A program made the position numbers and the translations under genes. Positions 17,066-25,260 of a DNA stretch of 64,000 bases are shown here, piece by piece (position 1 is the stretch's first letter; each line of letters begins with the position of its first letter). The notes under the pieces were generated by a model that was not told the origin of the DNA, did no database searches, and worked only from the letters and a program-made list of their open reading frames with translations. The DNA comes from Chryseobacterium sp. (GTDB lineage Bacteria > Bacteroidota > Bacteroidia > Flavobacteriales > Weeksellaceae). The stretch is taken from NCBI RefSeq assembly GCF_029240215.1, contig NZ_JARBTK010000001.1:1-64000 (forward strand). The letters run 5' to 3'.

Positions 17066-17533
17066 ATGGATAAAATTGACAGTCTGAACCAGGTAGCAGA
17101 ATTCCACACCACTTTCAAAGCTCCTATTTTAGAAACTCCCCAAATTCCTTCTCAGGAAAGATGTGACTTGAGAGTTGAGCTTTTACAGGAAGAATTAAAT
17201 GAACTAAAACAGGCAATTGAAGATAAAAATTTAGTAGAAATTGCTGATGCATTATGCGATTTGCAGTATGTATTGAGCGGTGCGGTCTTAGAGTTTGGAT
17301 TAGGTGATAAATTTGTAGAACTTTTCAACGAAGTTCAGCGTTCAAATATGTCTAAAGCTTGCGATAATGAAGAACAAGCGAACGAGACAGTAGAATTTTA
17401 TAAAGAAAAAGACGTAGAATCTTTCTACGAAAAGTCAGGTGAAAAATTCAATGTATACAGAAAATCTGATCATAAGGTTTTAAAGAACAAATACTACTCT
17501 CCTGCTGATTTAAAAACAATTATCAAAAATTAA
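17066..17533 (+). CDS. MazG-like nucleotide pyrophosphohydrolase
   Basis: The 155-residue protein has the all-alpha NTP pyrophosphohydrolase fold. The metal-binding helices are visible as ELLQEELNELKQAI and EIADALCDLQYVL, matching the EExxE and ExxD pattern of MazG and dUTPase-2-type enzymes. It should hydrolyse a nucleoside triphosphate to the monophosphate and pyrophosphate; the substrate is not evident. A C-terminal extension (about residues 115-155, rich in Lys and Tyr) follows the catalytic core. The thioredoxin-like gene starts one base after the stop, so they are probably co-transcribed. Confidence 0.85.
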   Translation: MDKIDSLNQVAEFHTTFKAPILETPQIPSQERCDLRVELLQEELNELKQAIEDKNLVEIADALCDLQYVLSGAVLEFGLGDKFVELFNEVQRSNMSKACDNEEQANETVEFYKEKDVESFYEKSGEKFNVYRKSDHKVLKNKYYSPADLKTIIKN

Positions 17534-17534
17534 G

Positions 17535-18107
17535 ATGAAAAAAATTATTACCAATATACTTGTTGTTTCAACATTTGCATTTGCGACTCAGCAGCTAAAC
17601 GCTCAGAAAGTTGTAGTTAACCGTGAAGTTGAAACTACGAATGACGGCAAAATGCTTTTAGGACATCAGTTGAAAGAGCAATTTCTAAAAGAACCTTATT
17701 CTGAATGGTACACAAAAGAATTCAACGAATATGCTTTAGATCAAAAAGCTGTTGGGGAATTGAAGAAAAATAAAATCAATTCTTATAATTTGATCGTTTT
17801 TATGGGAACCTGGTGTGAAGATAGCCATAGAGATTTCCCAAGATTAATGAAAATTTTACAAGAAGTAAAATTTCCGGACAGCAGATTGACGATCATTGCG
17901 GTTAACCGTAAGAAAGAGTCTCCTACAGGCGATGAATCAAAATATAACATCCAAAAGGTTCCTACTATTATCGTAGAAAAATATGGCAAGGAAATTGGAA
18001 GGATTATTGAAATGCCGACAACAGGATACATTGAAAGAGATCTTGTTGAGATTCTAAAGAAAGATGATAAGTCGGTGATCAAGGAAATATTTAAAAAAGA
18101 AAATTGA
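17535..18107 (+). CDS. periplasmic thioredoxin-like protein with a CxxS motif
   Basis: The 190 residues start with an N-terminal signal sequence (ITNILVVSTFAFATQQLNAQ) followed by a thioredoxin fold. The active-site region reads VFMGTWCEDSHRDFP, so the usual CxxC is CEDS with only the first cysteine present. The cis-proline loop is visible as KVPTIIV. The single-cysteine form suggests isomerase-like or thiol-trapping activity rather than a classical disulfide oxidoreductase, or a structural role. It lies in an operon between a MazG-like gene and DUF4230; its stop overlaps the next gene's TTG start. Confidence 0.83.
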   Translation: MKKIITNILVVSTFAFATQQLNAQKVVVNREVETTNDGKMLLGHQLKEQFLKEPYSEWYTKEFNEYALDQKAVGELKKNKINSYNLIVFMGTWCEDSHRDFPRLMKILQEVKFPDSRLTIIAVNRKKESPTGDESKYNIQKVPTIIVEKYGKEIGRIIEMPTTGYIERDLVEILKKDDKSVIKEIFKKEN

Positions 18108-18709
18108 GAAATTTAAAACTTGTTATTCCGTTCGTTGCGGGAATTCTCCTGATGTTGATTCTGTTTTTCAGTTTCAGATCTTGCTTCAATATAAGTGAGA
18201 AAACAGAAAAATCTGATTATTACATTTTAACCAATCAAATTTCCAAGATGAATAAAATGGTTGTCTTGGAGCAGGATATTTCATCGATGCAGAAAACCAA
18301 AATGGGGTATGAATTTTTCGGAAGAGAAATGACGAGCAACAGCATCATCACATACACCAAAACAAATGCACAGGTTTCCTATGATCTGAATAAAATGAAA
18401 ATGGAAGTAGATTCTGTCAATAAAAAATTAATAATTACAGAATTGCCCAATGCAGACATCAGAATCACACCAAGCGTAGAAATACAGTCGATGGACGATT
18501 CTTTCATCAACAGAATTTCAGAAAAAGACATCAAAAATGTACAGCAGAAAGCAAAGCAGACTGCTATCAAATCTGTTGATCAAAACAAACTTCGAAATGA
18601 AGGACGCCAACAATTGATGGAAAATCTTAATAATATTTTCGTTTTGGCAAAGGCTTTGAATTATACAATAGAAGATAAAACCGGAAAACTCGGTGTTCTC
18701 GGACTCTAA
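18104..18709 (+). CDS. DUF4230 domain-containing protein
   Basis: The 201 residues begin with an N-terminal membrane anchor (LVIPFVAGILLMLILFFSF), and the rest is predicted outside the cytoplasm. The pattern SKMNKMVVLEQDISSMQKTK, VSYDLNKMKMEVDSVNKKLIITELPNADI and the ARG-type tail EGRQQLMENL fits DUF4230, whose function is unknown. The start is TTG at 18104, overlapping the TGA of the thioredoxin-like gene (TTGA), a common translational-coupling arrangement. No ATG lies close enough to include the membrane segment. Confidence 0.85.
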   Translation: MRNLKLVIPFVAGILLMLILFFSFRSCFNISEKTEKSDYYILTNQISKMNKMVVLEQDISSMQKTKMGYEFFGREMTSNSIITYTKTNAQVSYDLNKMKMEVDSVNKKLIITELPNADIRITPSVEIQSMDDSFINRISEKDIKNVQQKAKQTAIKSVDQNKLRNEGRQQLMENLNNIFVLAKALNYTIEDKTGKLGVLGL

Positions 18710-18720
18710 AATTCAAAACA

Positions 18721-18903
18721 ATGGGCTCAAAAGACGATAATGTAAAAAAAGGTTCTGCCAATTCAGCAGAAACAAAAAAGCAAAATGAAGATTTTCAGAA
18801 TATTCCTGCATCTTCAAAACAACAAAATCCTCCCGATGTAGATAAAGAAGATGTACAGAAAGCTTCGAAAAACAAATCGGGGAAAACAGACAATACTAAG
18901 TGA
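18721..18903 (+). CDS. small lysine-rich disordered protein
   Basis: This 60-residue hypothetical protein is rich in Lys, Asn, Asp, Gln and Ser, with no hydrophobic core, signal peptide or recognisable domain (KNKSGKTDNTK at the end). It starts 11 nt after the DUF4230 stop in the same direction, which supports its being the last gene of that operon. The terminator stem overlaps the final codons, and the TGA stop falls in the loop. The reality of the gene is supported by spacing and codon pattern only. Confidence 0.6.
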   Translation: MGSKDDNVKKGSANSAETKKQNEDFQNIPASSKQQNPPDVDKEDVQKASKNKSGKTDNTK

Positions 18904-18921
18904 AAACTTAGTATTTTTTTT
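18892..18921 (+). terminator. intrinsic terminator overlapping the end of the small gene
   Basis: Perfect stem AATACTAAG / CTTAGTATT with a T run. The stop codon TGA of the preceding gene is the first part of the loop. Confidence 0.88.
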
Positions 18922-19036
18922 GTTTAAAATATTAAGAAAATCATTAATTGAAATTTTCATTAACGTCAAAATTTAAAATAAATTGTATTTTTTATGAATT
19001 ATCATGCTATGATTTCTTAAAGAAGTAAAAAATGCG

Positions 19037-19044
19037 TATTTTTG
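19037..19044 (+). promoter_or_regulatory. -7 box for thrS
   Basis: TATTTTTG, 24 nt before the ATG, matches TAnnTTTG. The short leader leaves no room for a T-box riboswitch. Confidence 0.6.
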
Positions 19045-19068
19045 CAACTTAAAATTTCTTAGTAAACA

Positions 19069-20988
19069 ATGATAAAAATTACACTTCCAGACAATAGCGT
19101 CAGAGAATTTGAAGGAGAAGTTACTCCTTTGGATGTGGCAAAATCGATAAGCGAGGGATTGGCTAGAAATACCATTTCCGCAGTTGTAAACGGTACACAA
19201 GTCGAAGTTACCACGCCTATCACCACAGATTCTACGGTACAGCTTTTGACATGGAATGATGATCTTGGTAAGAAAGCCTTCTGGCATTCTTCTGCCCACC
19301 TTTTGGCGCAGGCAATCCTTGAATTTTATCCAAATGCTCAATTAACGATCGGTCCGGCAATTGAAAGCGGATTTTATTATGATGTAGATTTCGGTGACGA
19401 AGTTTTGTCTGAAAAAGATTTTGAGAAAATTGAAAAGAAAGTTTTAGAAAATGCTAAAAAAGCTTCAACATTTTCACTATATCCTGTTTCTAAAGCTGAA
19501 GCATTAGAGACATATGCAGATAATCCTTATAAAGTAGAATTGATTTCTAATCTTAATGATGGTGAAATTACCTTTGTAACGCACGATAATTTCACAGATC
19601 TTTGTCGTGGAGGTCATATTCCAAATACCGGAATTGTGAAAGCTGTAAAGATCTTGAATGCTGCGGGAGCTTACTGGAGAGGAAATGAGAAAAACCCACA
19701 ATTAACAAGAGTTTACGGTATTTCTTTCCCAAAACAGAAAGAACTGACTGAATATCTTGAATTATTAGAAGAAGCTAAAAGAAGAGATCACAGAAAATTA
19801 GGTAAAGAATTAGGAATTTTCGCTTTCTCAGAAAAAGTAGGTGCAGGTTTACCACTATGGTTGCCAAAAGGTACTGCTTTGAGAAAAAAGTTAGAAAATT
19901 TCCTTTCTGATGCTCAGAAAAAAGGAGGATACGAATTTGTAATGACACCACATATCGGTGCAAAAGAACTGTATGTAACTTCCGGTCACTGGGATAAATA
20001 TGGTGCAGATAGCTTTCAGCCTATCAAAACTCCGAATGAAGGAGAAGAATTTATGCTGAAACCGATGAACTGTCCTCACCACTGTGAAATCTACAAAACT
20101 TCACAATGGAGTTATAGAGATTTACCAAAAAGATATGCAGAATTCGGAACGGTTTACAGATATGAACAGAGTGGCGAACTTCACGGCTTAACGAGAGTTC
20201 GGGGTTTTACTCAGGATGATGCTCACCTTTTCTGTACTCCGGATCAGTTGATGGACGAATTTAAGAAAACGATTGATTTGGTTCTTTATGTTTTTGGTTC
20301 GCTTGGGTTTGCAGATTTTACAGCTCAGATTTCATTAAGAGATCCTGATAATAAAGAAAAATATATAGGTTCTGACGAAAACTGGGAAAAAGCAGAAAAT
20401 GCAATCGTTACTGCAGCAAAGGAAAAAGGATTAAACACGGTTACCGAATATGGTGAAGCTGCATTTTACGGTCCTAAGTTAGATTTCATGGTGAAAGATG
20501 CTTTAGGCAGAAAATGGCAGCTAGGAACTATTCAGGTAGATTACAATTTACCGGAAAGATTCGACCTTACTTATATCGGAAGCGATAACGAGAAGCATAG
20601 ACCGATCATGATTCACAGAGCACCGTTTGGTTCTATGGAACGTTTTATTGCGATCTTATTAGAAAATACTGCCGGAGATTTCCCATTATGGTTGAGTCCG
20701 GATCAGTTTACCATACTGCCAATCAGTGAAAAATATGTAGATTATGCTAAAAAAGTTTCAGAATTTTTAGAAAATCACGATATTAGCGGATTGATTGACG
20801 AGCGAAACGAAAAAACGGGTAAAAAAATCCGTGATGCAGAATTGAAAAAGATTCCTTTCATGCTTGTAGTAGGAGAAAATGAAGAAAGAGATGGCACAAT
20901 TTCTGTACGTAGACGTGGAGAAGGCGATCTTGGAGTAATGAGCATGGATGAGTTTGTAGCGCACTTCAAAAAAGAAGCAACAGTATAA
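19069..20988 (+). CDS. thrS: threonyl-tRNA synthetase
   Basis: It charges tRNA-Thr in the cytoplasm. The 639 residues contain all domains: an N-terminal TGS domain ([24 protein letters not shown]), the editing domain with [11 protein letters not shown] and the Cys site CRGGHI, and a class II catalytic core with the zinc-binding [14 protein letters not shown], the arginine motif [14 protein letters not shown] and motif 3 near [17 protein letters not shown]. The C-terminal anticodon-binding domain has [14 protein letters not shown] and [13 protein letters not shown]. Length is normal. Expression appears controlled by a simple short-leader promoter, with infC downstream in the usual bacterial order thrS-infC-rpmI-rplT. 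Confidence 0.97.
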   Translation: MIKITLPDNSVREFEGEVTPLDVAKSISEGLARNTISAVVNGTQVEVTTPITTDSTVQLLTWNDDLGKKAFWHSSAHLLAQAILEFYPNAQLTIGPAIESGFYYDVDFGDEVLSEKDFEKIEKKVLENAKKASTFSLYPVSKAEALETYADNPYKVELISNLNDGEITFVTHDNFTDLCRGGHIPNTGIVKAVKILNAAGAYWRGNEKNPQLTRVYGISFPKQKELTEYLELLEEAKRRDHRKLGKELGIFAFSEKVGAGLPLWLPKGTALRKKLENFLSDAQKKGGYEFVMTPHIGAKELYVTSGHWDKYGADSFQPIKTPNEGEEFMLKPMNCPHHCEIYKTSQWSYRDLPKRYAEFGTVYRYEQSGELHGLTRVRGFTQDDAHLFCTPDQLMDEFKKTIDLVLYVFGSLGFADFTAQISLRDPDNKEKYIGSDENWEKAENAIVTAAKEKGLNTVTEYGEAAFYGPKLDFMVKDALGRKWQLGTIQVDYNLPERFDLTYIGSDNEKHRPIMIHRAPFGSMERFIAILLENTAGDFPLWLSPDQFTILPISEKYVDYAKKVSEFLENHDISGLIDERNEKTGKKIRDAELKKIPFMLVVGENEERDGTISVRRRGEGDLGVMSMDEFVAHFKKEATV

Positions 20989-20999
20989 ATTATTAAACA

Positions 21000-21048
21000 A
21001 TTAAAGGATTAAAAATTCAAATTAGTGAATAATCTTTAATTTTTTAAT
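21000..21048 (+). repeat. AT-rich hairpin repeat after thrS, terminator-like
   Basis: ATTAAAGGATT and AATCTTTAAT form a stem with one bulge, followed by TTTTTT. An element with the same left end and the same 18-nt right end (AATCTTTAATTTTTTAAT) occurs at 49381-49442, so it is both terminator-like and a member of a repeat family. Confidence 0.6.
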
Positions 21049-21097
21049 CATTGAATATTTTAATTAAATAGTTATTAACCAATAAAATTATAAAGCG

Positions 21098-21658
21098 ATA
21101 GCACAAAGATTTAACAACAGAGGCCCACAAAGACGTCCACCACAGGAGGACTTACACATGATAAACGATAAGATTCGCGTAAGAGAACTTCGTTTAGTGG
21201 GCGACAACGTAGAACCGGGAATTTTCCCGATTGACAAAGCGAGACAAATTGCCAAAGAACAAGAGCTTGATTTGGTCGTGATTTCAGACAAAGCTGAACC
21301 TTTCATTGCAAGAATATTAGACTATAAAAAGTTTTTATACGAGCAAAAGAAAAAAACAAAAGAGCTCAAAGCAAAACAAATCAAAGTGGTTGTAAAGGAG
21401 ATCCGTTTCGGACCTCAGACTGACGAGCACGATTATGATTTTAAGAAAAAACATGCTGAAAAGTTTTTGGAAGAAGGTTCAAAATTGAAAACCTACGTAT
21501 TTTTCAAAGGACGTTCAATTATCTTTAAAGATCAGGGCGAAATTTTACTTCTTAAATTGGCTCAGGAACTTGAGCATGTTGGGAAAGTAGATCAGCTTCC
21601 TAAACTTGAAGGAAAAAGAATGATTATGATGATGAGTCCTAAAAAACCAGCTAAATAA
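21098..21658 (+). CDS. infC: translation initiation factor IF-3, probable ATA start
   Basis: IF-3 binds the 30S subunit, prevents 50S joining and proofreads initiator tRNA and start codon choice. The core ([62 protein letters not shown]) is intact. The only ATG near the start is at 21158, which gives 166 residues. The frame is open upstream to 21086 and encodes [19 protein letters not shown], a basic N-terminus of the kind normal for this family, after an ATA codon at 21098; that gives 186 residues. IF-3 genes in other bacteria use rare starts such as AUU for autoregulation, so the ATA start is an inference from that precedent. Confidence 0.85.
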   Translation: MAQRFNNRGPQRRPPQEDLHMINDKIRVRELRLVGDNVEPGIFPIDKARQIAKEQELDLVVISDKAEPFIARILDYKKFLYEQKKKTKELKAKQIKVVVKEIRFGPQTDEHDYDFKKKHAEKFLEEGSKLKTYVFFKGRSIIFKDQGEILLLKLAQELEHVGKVDQLPKLEGKRMIMMMSPKKPAK

Positions 21659-21704
21659 TTTGATAACATGATGATGGGTTTCCTACTCATTGTCTTACGG
21701 AAAT

Positions 21705-21744
21705 ATACAAAAAGAGATTTTCTAATGAAAGTCTCTTTTTGTAT
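21705..21744 (+). terminator. terminator after infC
   Basis: Perfect 13-bp stem ATACAAAAAGAGA / TCTCTTTTTGTAT with a 14-nt loop. The T run is inside the stem rather than after it, so strength is uncertain. Confidence 0.6.
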
Positions 21745-21756
21745 GATAATTTTTCG

Positions 21757-21764
21757 TAATTTTG
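21757..21764 (+). promoter_or_regulatory. -7 box before the infC-rpmI spacer RNA
   Basis: TAATTTTG matches TAnnTTTG and lies just before the GC-rich structured segment, so rpmI-rplT can be transcribed separately from infC with a leader of about 210 nt. Confidence 0.6.
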
Positions 21765-21915
21765 CAAACCAATTATCTGCGTGAAGGATAGTAATGGAAA
21801 GCCCACAGCAGGAGCCGGCAAAAGCGGTAGAGCGAGGACTTGAAATGAATAGCCTGATCCCGAATGAGTGAATGGAGCGTAGCGGAATGAACGATTGAGG
21901 GACACGCCCAGAAAG
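21765..21915 (+). ncRNA. candidate structured RNA or leader in the infC-rpmI spacer
   Basis: This segment is visibly richer in GC than its surroundings, lacks a convincing ORF, and follows its own -7 box. A closing stem GCGTG (21779-21783) / CACGC (21903-21907) encloses TCCC (21858) / GGGA (21899) and smaller CCG/CGG hairpins. The blocks GTGAAGGATAG, GGAAAGCCC, GAATAGCC and GGGACACGCCC are ones I recall from dispersed structured elements in flavobacterial genomes. It could be a leader for rpmI-rplT or an inserted element. The gap 21659-21980 holds only this, the terminator and the promoter. Confidence 0.45.
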
Positions 21916-21980
21916 CTAATAGCCAAAAGCTTTTAGTCGATAGCTAAAGTATTGATAACAAAAACATAAAAAAGCAAACA

Positions 21981-22178
21981 ATGCCAAAATTAAAAACGAA
22001 ATCAGGTGCTAAGAAGCGTTTTAAACTTACCGGAACTGGTAAGATTAAAAGAAAAAATGCTTTCAAAAGCCACATCTTAACTAAAAAAGAAACTAAGCAG
22101 AAGAGAAATCTTACTACTACTTCTTACGTTGCGAAAGTGGACGAAAAAAGCGTTAAACGTCAATTAGCAATTAAGTAG
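21981..22178 (+). CDS. rpmI: 50S ribosomal protein L35
   Basis: This 65-residue basic protein of the large ribosomal subunit has the family signature [20 protein letters not shown] at the N-terminus, then [14 protein letters not shown]. Length is standard. It lies 117 nt before rplT, in the conserved infC-rpmI-rplT order. A long structured leader with its own promoter precedes it. Confidence 0.97.
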   Translation: MPKLKTKSGAKKRFKLTGTGKIKRKNAFKSHILTKKETKQKRNLTTTSYVAKVDEKSVKRQLAIK

Positions 22179-22295
22179 TTTTTATAAATCATTTTTCGGT
22201 TTATAAGAATAACAATTCAACATTTTAACCCTGAAACGGTGCAGATAAGTGTAATGAAACAGTTTACCGCCCTTTTCAAAAAAACAATTTAAATT

Positions 22296-22640
22296 ATGCC
22301 AAGATCAGTAAATGCCGTAGCTTCTAGAGCTCGCAGAAAAAAATTAATGAAACAAGCTAAAGGTTTTTTCGGTAGAAGAAAGAACGTTTGGACTGTTGCT
22401 AAAAACGCGGTACATAAAGCAATGCAATATGCTTACCGTGGTAGAAAAGAGAAAAAGAGAAACTTCAGATCACTTTGGATCATGCGTATCAACGCAGGAG
22501 CAAGAGAGCACGGAATGTCTTACTCTCAGTTTATGGGAGCTCTTAAAAAGAACAACATTGAATTAAACAGAAAAGTTTTAGCTGATTTGGCTATGAACTA
22601 TCCTGAAGCATTCAAAGCAGTTGTAGATCAAGTAAAATAA
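22296..22640 (+). CDS. rplT: 50S ribosomal protein L20
   Basis: This 114-residue protein binds 23S rRNA early in 50S assembly. Signatures are [27 protein letters not shown] near the start (read in parts), then [17 protein letters not shown] and [15 protein letters not shown]. In many bacteria L20 represses the rpmI-rplT mRNA by binding a leader that mimics its rRNA site; no such structure is proven here. The 117-nt rpmI-rplT spacer holds a weak CGGT/ACCG pairing. A good terminator follows. Confidence 0.97.
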   Translation: MPRSVNAVASRARRKKLMKQAKGFFGRRKNVWTVAKNAVHKAMQYAYRGRKEKKRNFRSLWIMRINAGAREHGMSYSQFMGALKKNNIELNRKVLADLAMNYPEAFKAVVDQVK

Positions 22641-22665
22641 TGTAAAATTTTTTGTTATCAATATA

Positions 22666-22697
22666 AAATCCTGAGTTTTTTGCTCAGGATTTTTTTA
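22666..22697 (+). terminator. intrinsic terminator after rplT
   Basis: Stem AAATCCTGAG / CTCAGGATTT followed by a T run. Confidence 0.9.
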
Positions 22698-22704
22698 TTT
22701 TATC

Positions 22705-22712
22705 TACATTTG
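22705..22712 (+). promoter_or_regulatory. -7 box for the first M28 peptidase gene
   Basis: TACATTTG matches TAnnTTTG and lies 38 nt before the GTG start. Confidence 0.55.
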
Positions 22713-22749
22713 CTTAAAATTACTTCAAAGTATAAAATCGACGTTTAAA

Positions 22750-23925
22750 GTGAAAAAATTATCCACTCTTCTACTCCTTTCTTTAGCTACCTACAGTTTA
22801 CATGCTCAAAGTTTTATTCAGGCTTATCAGACGAGAGCTAATCAGGTTACTCAAACGAATATTACCGCGCTGCTTCAAGAATTTTCGAATCTCGGTGTAA
22901 AAACGACAGGTTCTACAGCGAATACAAATACACTTAATTGGCTTAAAGCAAAATATCAAACGTATGGTTATGATGCAAGCCAGATTACAGAAGATACTTT
23001 TACTTACGGAAGTGCAACTTCTAAGAATTTAATTATTACTAAAACAGGAACAGTTTATCCAAATATTTATGTTATCATTTGCGGACATTACGACACCATT
23101 ACAGGAGCCGGAGTAAGCGATAACGGAAGCGGAACTTCTATTTTATTGGAAGCTGCAAGAATTTTAAAAGATGTTCCTACAGAATACTCGGTAAAGTTTA
23201 TTCATTTTTCTGGTGAAGAACAGGGTTTGATTGGAAGTAATCATTATGTGAATAATGTTGTTTTTATTAATAATGTTCGTCAACTTAATTTGAAAGTTGT
23301 TTTTAATATTGACCAAGTTGGAGGAAAAATTTCAAATCCAAGCAATACGATTGTTTGTGAAAGCGATCAAACTTCAACTGGAGGTACAGCCAATAATGCA
23401 CCGTCACTTGCAATGACTCAGCAATTGGCAAATTGTACGACTTTGTATTCTCCTCTTCAAACCACCTTGTCAAATGCTTATGCGTCAGATTATGTGCCTT
23501 TCGAAGCTAAGGGAGATATTATTACAGGTTTTTACGAAACTCCGGTGAGCGGAAATCAACACACTGTCAATGATACTTTTGCAAATATTGATCCTGTTTA
23601 CGTTTTTAATGTAGGGAAAGCTGCAGTTGGAGCACTACAACACTTTGCTGTGGCAACCTCTGTTTTGAGTACTAATGAAACTGCTGTAAATAAGTTAGAA
23701 TCAATAAAAATTTATCCTAATCCTGCTAAAGATATTCTGAATGTAGAACTTCCAGCTAACATTAAAAATTTCTCTCTTGAAATCAATGATATGAGCGGAA
23801 AATTAATTTCAACTCATGGAAACGAAAGCAAGATTAATGTTTCTAAATTACCTAACGGAGTTTATCTTTGTACAATAAAATCTGATGGTGAAACAATCAC
23901 CAAAAAAATAATCATCGATAAATAA
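22750..23925 (+). CDS. secreted M28 family metallopeptidase with T9SS type A sorting domain (copy 1)
   Basis: This 391-residue protein starts with GTG and a signal peptide (KKLSTLLLLSLATYSLHAQ). The M28 aminopeptidase-type domain shows the zinc ligands in VIICGHYDTITGAGVSDNGSGTS, the catalytic and ligand Glu pair in HFSGEEQGLIGS, the Asp of FNIDQVGG and the late ligand region SGNQHTVNDTF. Residues from about 315 form the T9SS type A domain (IKIYPNPAKDILNVE to TITKKIIIDK). It probably acts as an extracellular aminopeptidase. It is a close tandem paralogue of the next gene, with the same domain order and many shared blocks such as NITALLQEFSN and SGEEQGL. Confidence 0.92.
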   Translation: MKKLSTLLLLSLATYSLHAQSFIQAYQTRANQVTQTNITALLQEFSNLGVKTTGSTANTNTLNWLKAKYQTYGYDASQITEDTFTYGSATSKNLIITKTGTVYPNIYVIICGHYDTITGAGVSDNGSGTSILLEAARILKDVPTEYSVKFIHFSGEEQGLIGSNHYVNNVVFINNVRQLNLKVVFNIDQVGGKISNPSNTIVCESDQTSTGGTANNAPSLAMTQQLANCTTLYSPLQTTLSNAYASDYVPFEAKGDIITGFYETPVSGNQHTVNDTFANIDPVYVFNVGKAAVGALQHFAVATSVLSTNETAVNKLESIKIYPNPAKDILNVELPANIKNFSLEINDMSGKLISTHGNESKINVSKLPNGVYLCTIKSDGETITKKIIIDK

Positions 23926-23985
23926 GATAAATTGAATTTTTTAAAAATCATTGATCAATTCAAACTTTTTATAAAATAAAAAAAT

Positions 23986-24019
23986 AATGATTCCTTACTT
24001 TCGTTTGGAATCATTTTAT
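23986..24019 (+). terminator. terminator between the two M28 genes
   Basis: Perfect stem AATGATTCC / GGAATCATT, 12-nt loop, then a T-rich tract. It separates the paralogues into two transcripts. Confidence 0.75.
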
Positions 24020-24022
24020 TTA

Positions 24023-24030
24023 TATATTTG
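24023..24030 (+). promoter_or_regulatory. -7 box for the second M28 peptidase gene
   Basis: TATATTTG, 14 nt before the ATG, matches TAnnTTTG. Confidence 0.6.
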
Positions 24031-24044
24031 CCGAAATTCATAAA

Positions 24045-25226
24045 ATGAAAAAATTTTTAAGTCTTATCGTTTTGTCTCTAGGTATACAGAATTTTTATTC
24101 TCAGAACTTTATTCAGGCTTATCAAAACCGTGCAAACCAAGTTTCACAGACCAATATTACTACAAATTTACAGGAATTTTCAAATTTCGGAATCAAAACT
24201 ACAGGTTCTGCAAATAACGTTAATGCATTTAACTGGATCAAAAATAAATATCTTTCTTACGGCTATTCTACAAGTCAGATTGTAGAAGATCCGTTTTCTT
24301 ATACTTCCGGAAGCAATACCGTTAATTCTAAAAATTTAGTGATTACAAAAATAGGAACAGTTTATCCAAATAAATTTGTGATCATTTGCGGACATTTTGA
24401 TAGTATCAACGGACCGGGAGTCAACGACAATGGAAGCGGAACATCAATCATTCTGGAAGCTGCAAGAATTTTAAAAGATATTCCTACAGAATATTCAATC
24501 AAATTTATTCATTTCTCAGGCGAAGAGCAAGGTTTAAGAGGAAGCACTCATTATGCGAATACAGTTGCTTATCAAGGAACAAATCGTGTTTTAGACATCA
24601 AATTGGTTTTTAATCTTGATCAGGTAGGAGGAAAAATGGGTAACATTAACAATACGATTTATTGTGATGAAGATATGGGAGGAAATCCTAATAATACTGC
24701 AGCTTCTGTTGCTGCCACTCAGGAATTGGTAACTCTTACAAGTCTTTATTCACCACTTTTAACAGATATTGATGAAGCTGAAGATACAGATTATATTCCA
24801 TTTGAATTGAAGGGTGAAGTGATTACGGGTTATTTCGAGAAGTTAAGAAGCAATTATCCTCACACCGCAAATGATACCTTTGCGAATACAGATCCTGTCT
24901 ATATCTACAATGTTGGAAAAGCTTCAGTGGGTGCGCTTCAACATTTCGCAGTTGCCACAACTTCAATTTTAAGTACAGATGAAAACTCCGCAAACGAATT
25001 GGAACAAGCAACGATTTATCCCAATCCTGCAAAGGAATTTCTGAATATTAAACTTCCAAAAAATACAAAAAACTTCTCATTTGAGTTAACAGATTTGCTT
25101 GGTCATTCTTTTTTATCAAAAAAAGATCAAACTAAAATCAATATTTCGGGTATTACAAAAGGTGTTTATTTAGGAAAAATTATCACTGATCATCATACAG
25201 TCGTAAGAAAGGTTGTGATTGAATAA
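24045..25226 (+). CDS. secreted M28 family metallopeptidase with T9SS type A sorting domain (copy 2)
   Basis: The 393 residues start with the signal peptide KKFLSLIVLSLGIQNFYSQ. The M28 core is the same as in copy 1: IICGHFDSINGPGVNDNGSGTS, HFSGEEQGLRGSTHY, FNLDQVGG and YPHTANDTFANTDP. The T9SS type A domain is ATIYPNPAKEFLNIK to VVRKVVIE. Differences from copy 1 are spread across the whole protein rather than clustered, and the region after FNLDQVGG carries an acidic CDEDMGGNPNN segment that differs from copy 1. This suggests an old duplication with some functional divergence. It has its own promoter and ends at a terminator shared with the his operon. Confidence 0.92.
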   Translation: MKKFLSLIVLSLGIQNFYSQNFIQAYQNRANQVSQTNITTNLQEFSNFGIKTTGSANNVNAFNWIKNKYLSYGYSTSQIVEDPFSYTSGSNTVNSKNLVITKIGTVYPNKFVIICGHFDSINGPGVNDNGSGTSIILEAARILKDIPTEYSIKFIHFSGEEQGLRGSTHYANTVAYQGTNRVLDIKLVFNLDQVGGKMGNINNTIYCDEDMGGNPNNTAASVAATQELVTLTSLYSPLLTDIDEAEDTDYIPFELKGEVITGYFEKLRSNYPHTANDTFANTDPVYIYNVGKASVGALQHFAVATTSILSTDENSANELEQATIYPNPAKEFLNIKLPKNTKNFSFELTDLLGHSFLSKKDQTKINISGITKGVYLGKIITDHHTVVRKVVIE

Positions 25227-25233
25227 TATACTT

Positions 25234-25260
25234 AAAACCTGCTTTTTGCAGGTTTTTTTA
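25234..25260. terminator. bidirectional terminator between the M28 gene and the his operon
   Basis: Stem AAAACCTGC / GCAGGTTTT with T and A runs. Its plus-strand T run reaches the hisIE stop codon. Confidence 0.85.

Noticed and set aside
18922..19068. T-box riboswitch before thrS
   Set aside because: The -7 box lies only 24 nt before the start codon, leaving no room for a T-box, and no T-box motif was seen.
22179..22295. L20 autoregulatory leader between rpmI and rplT
   Set aside because: Only a weak CGGT/ACCG pairing was found by eye, not a convincing L20 binding-site mimic, so it is mentioned only within the rplT entry.
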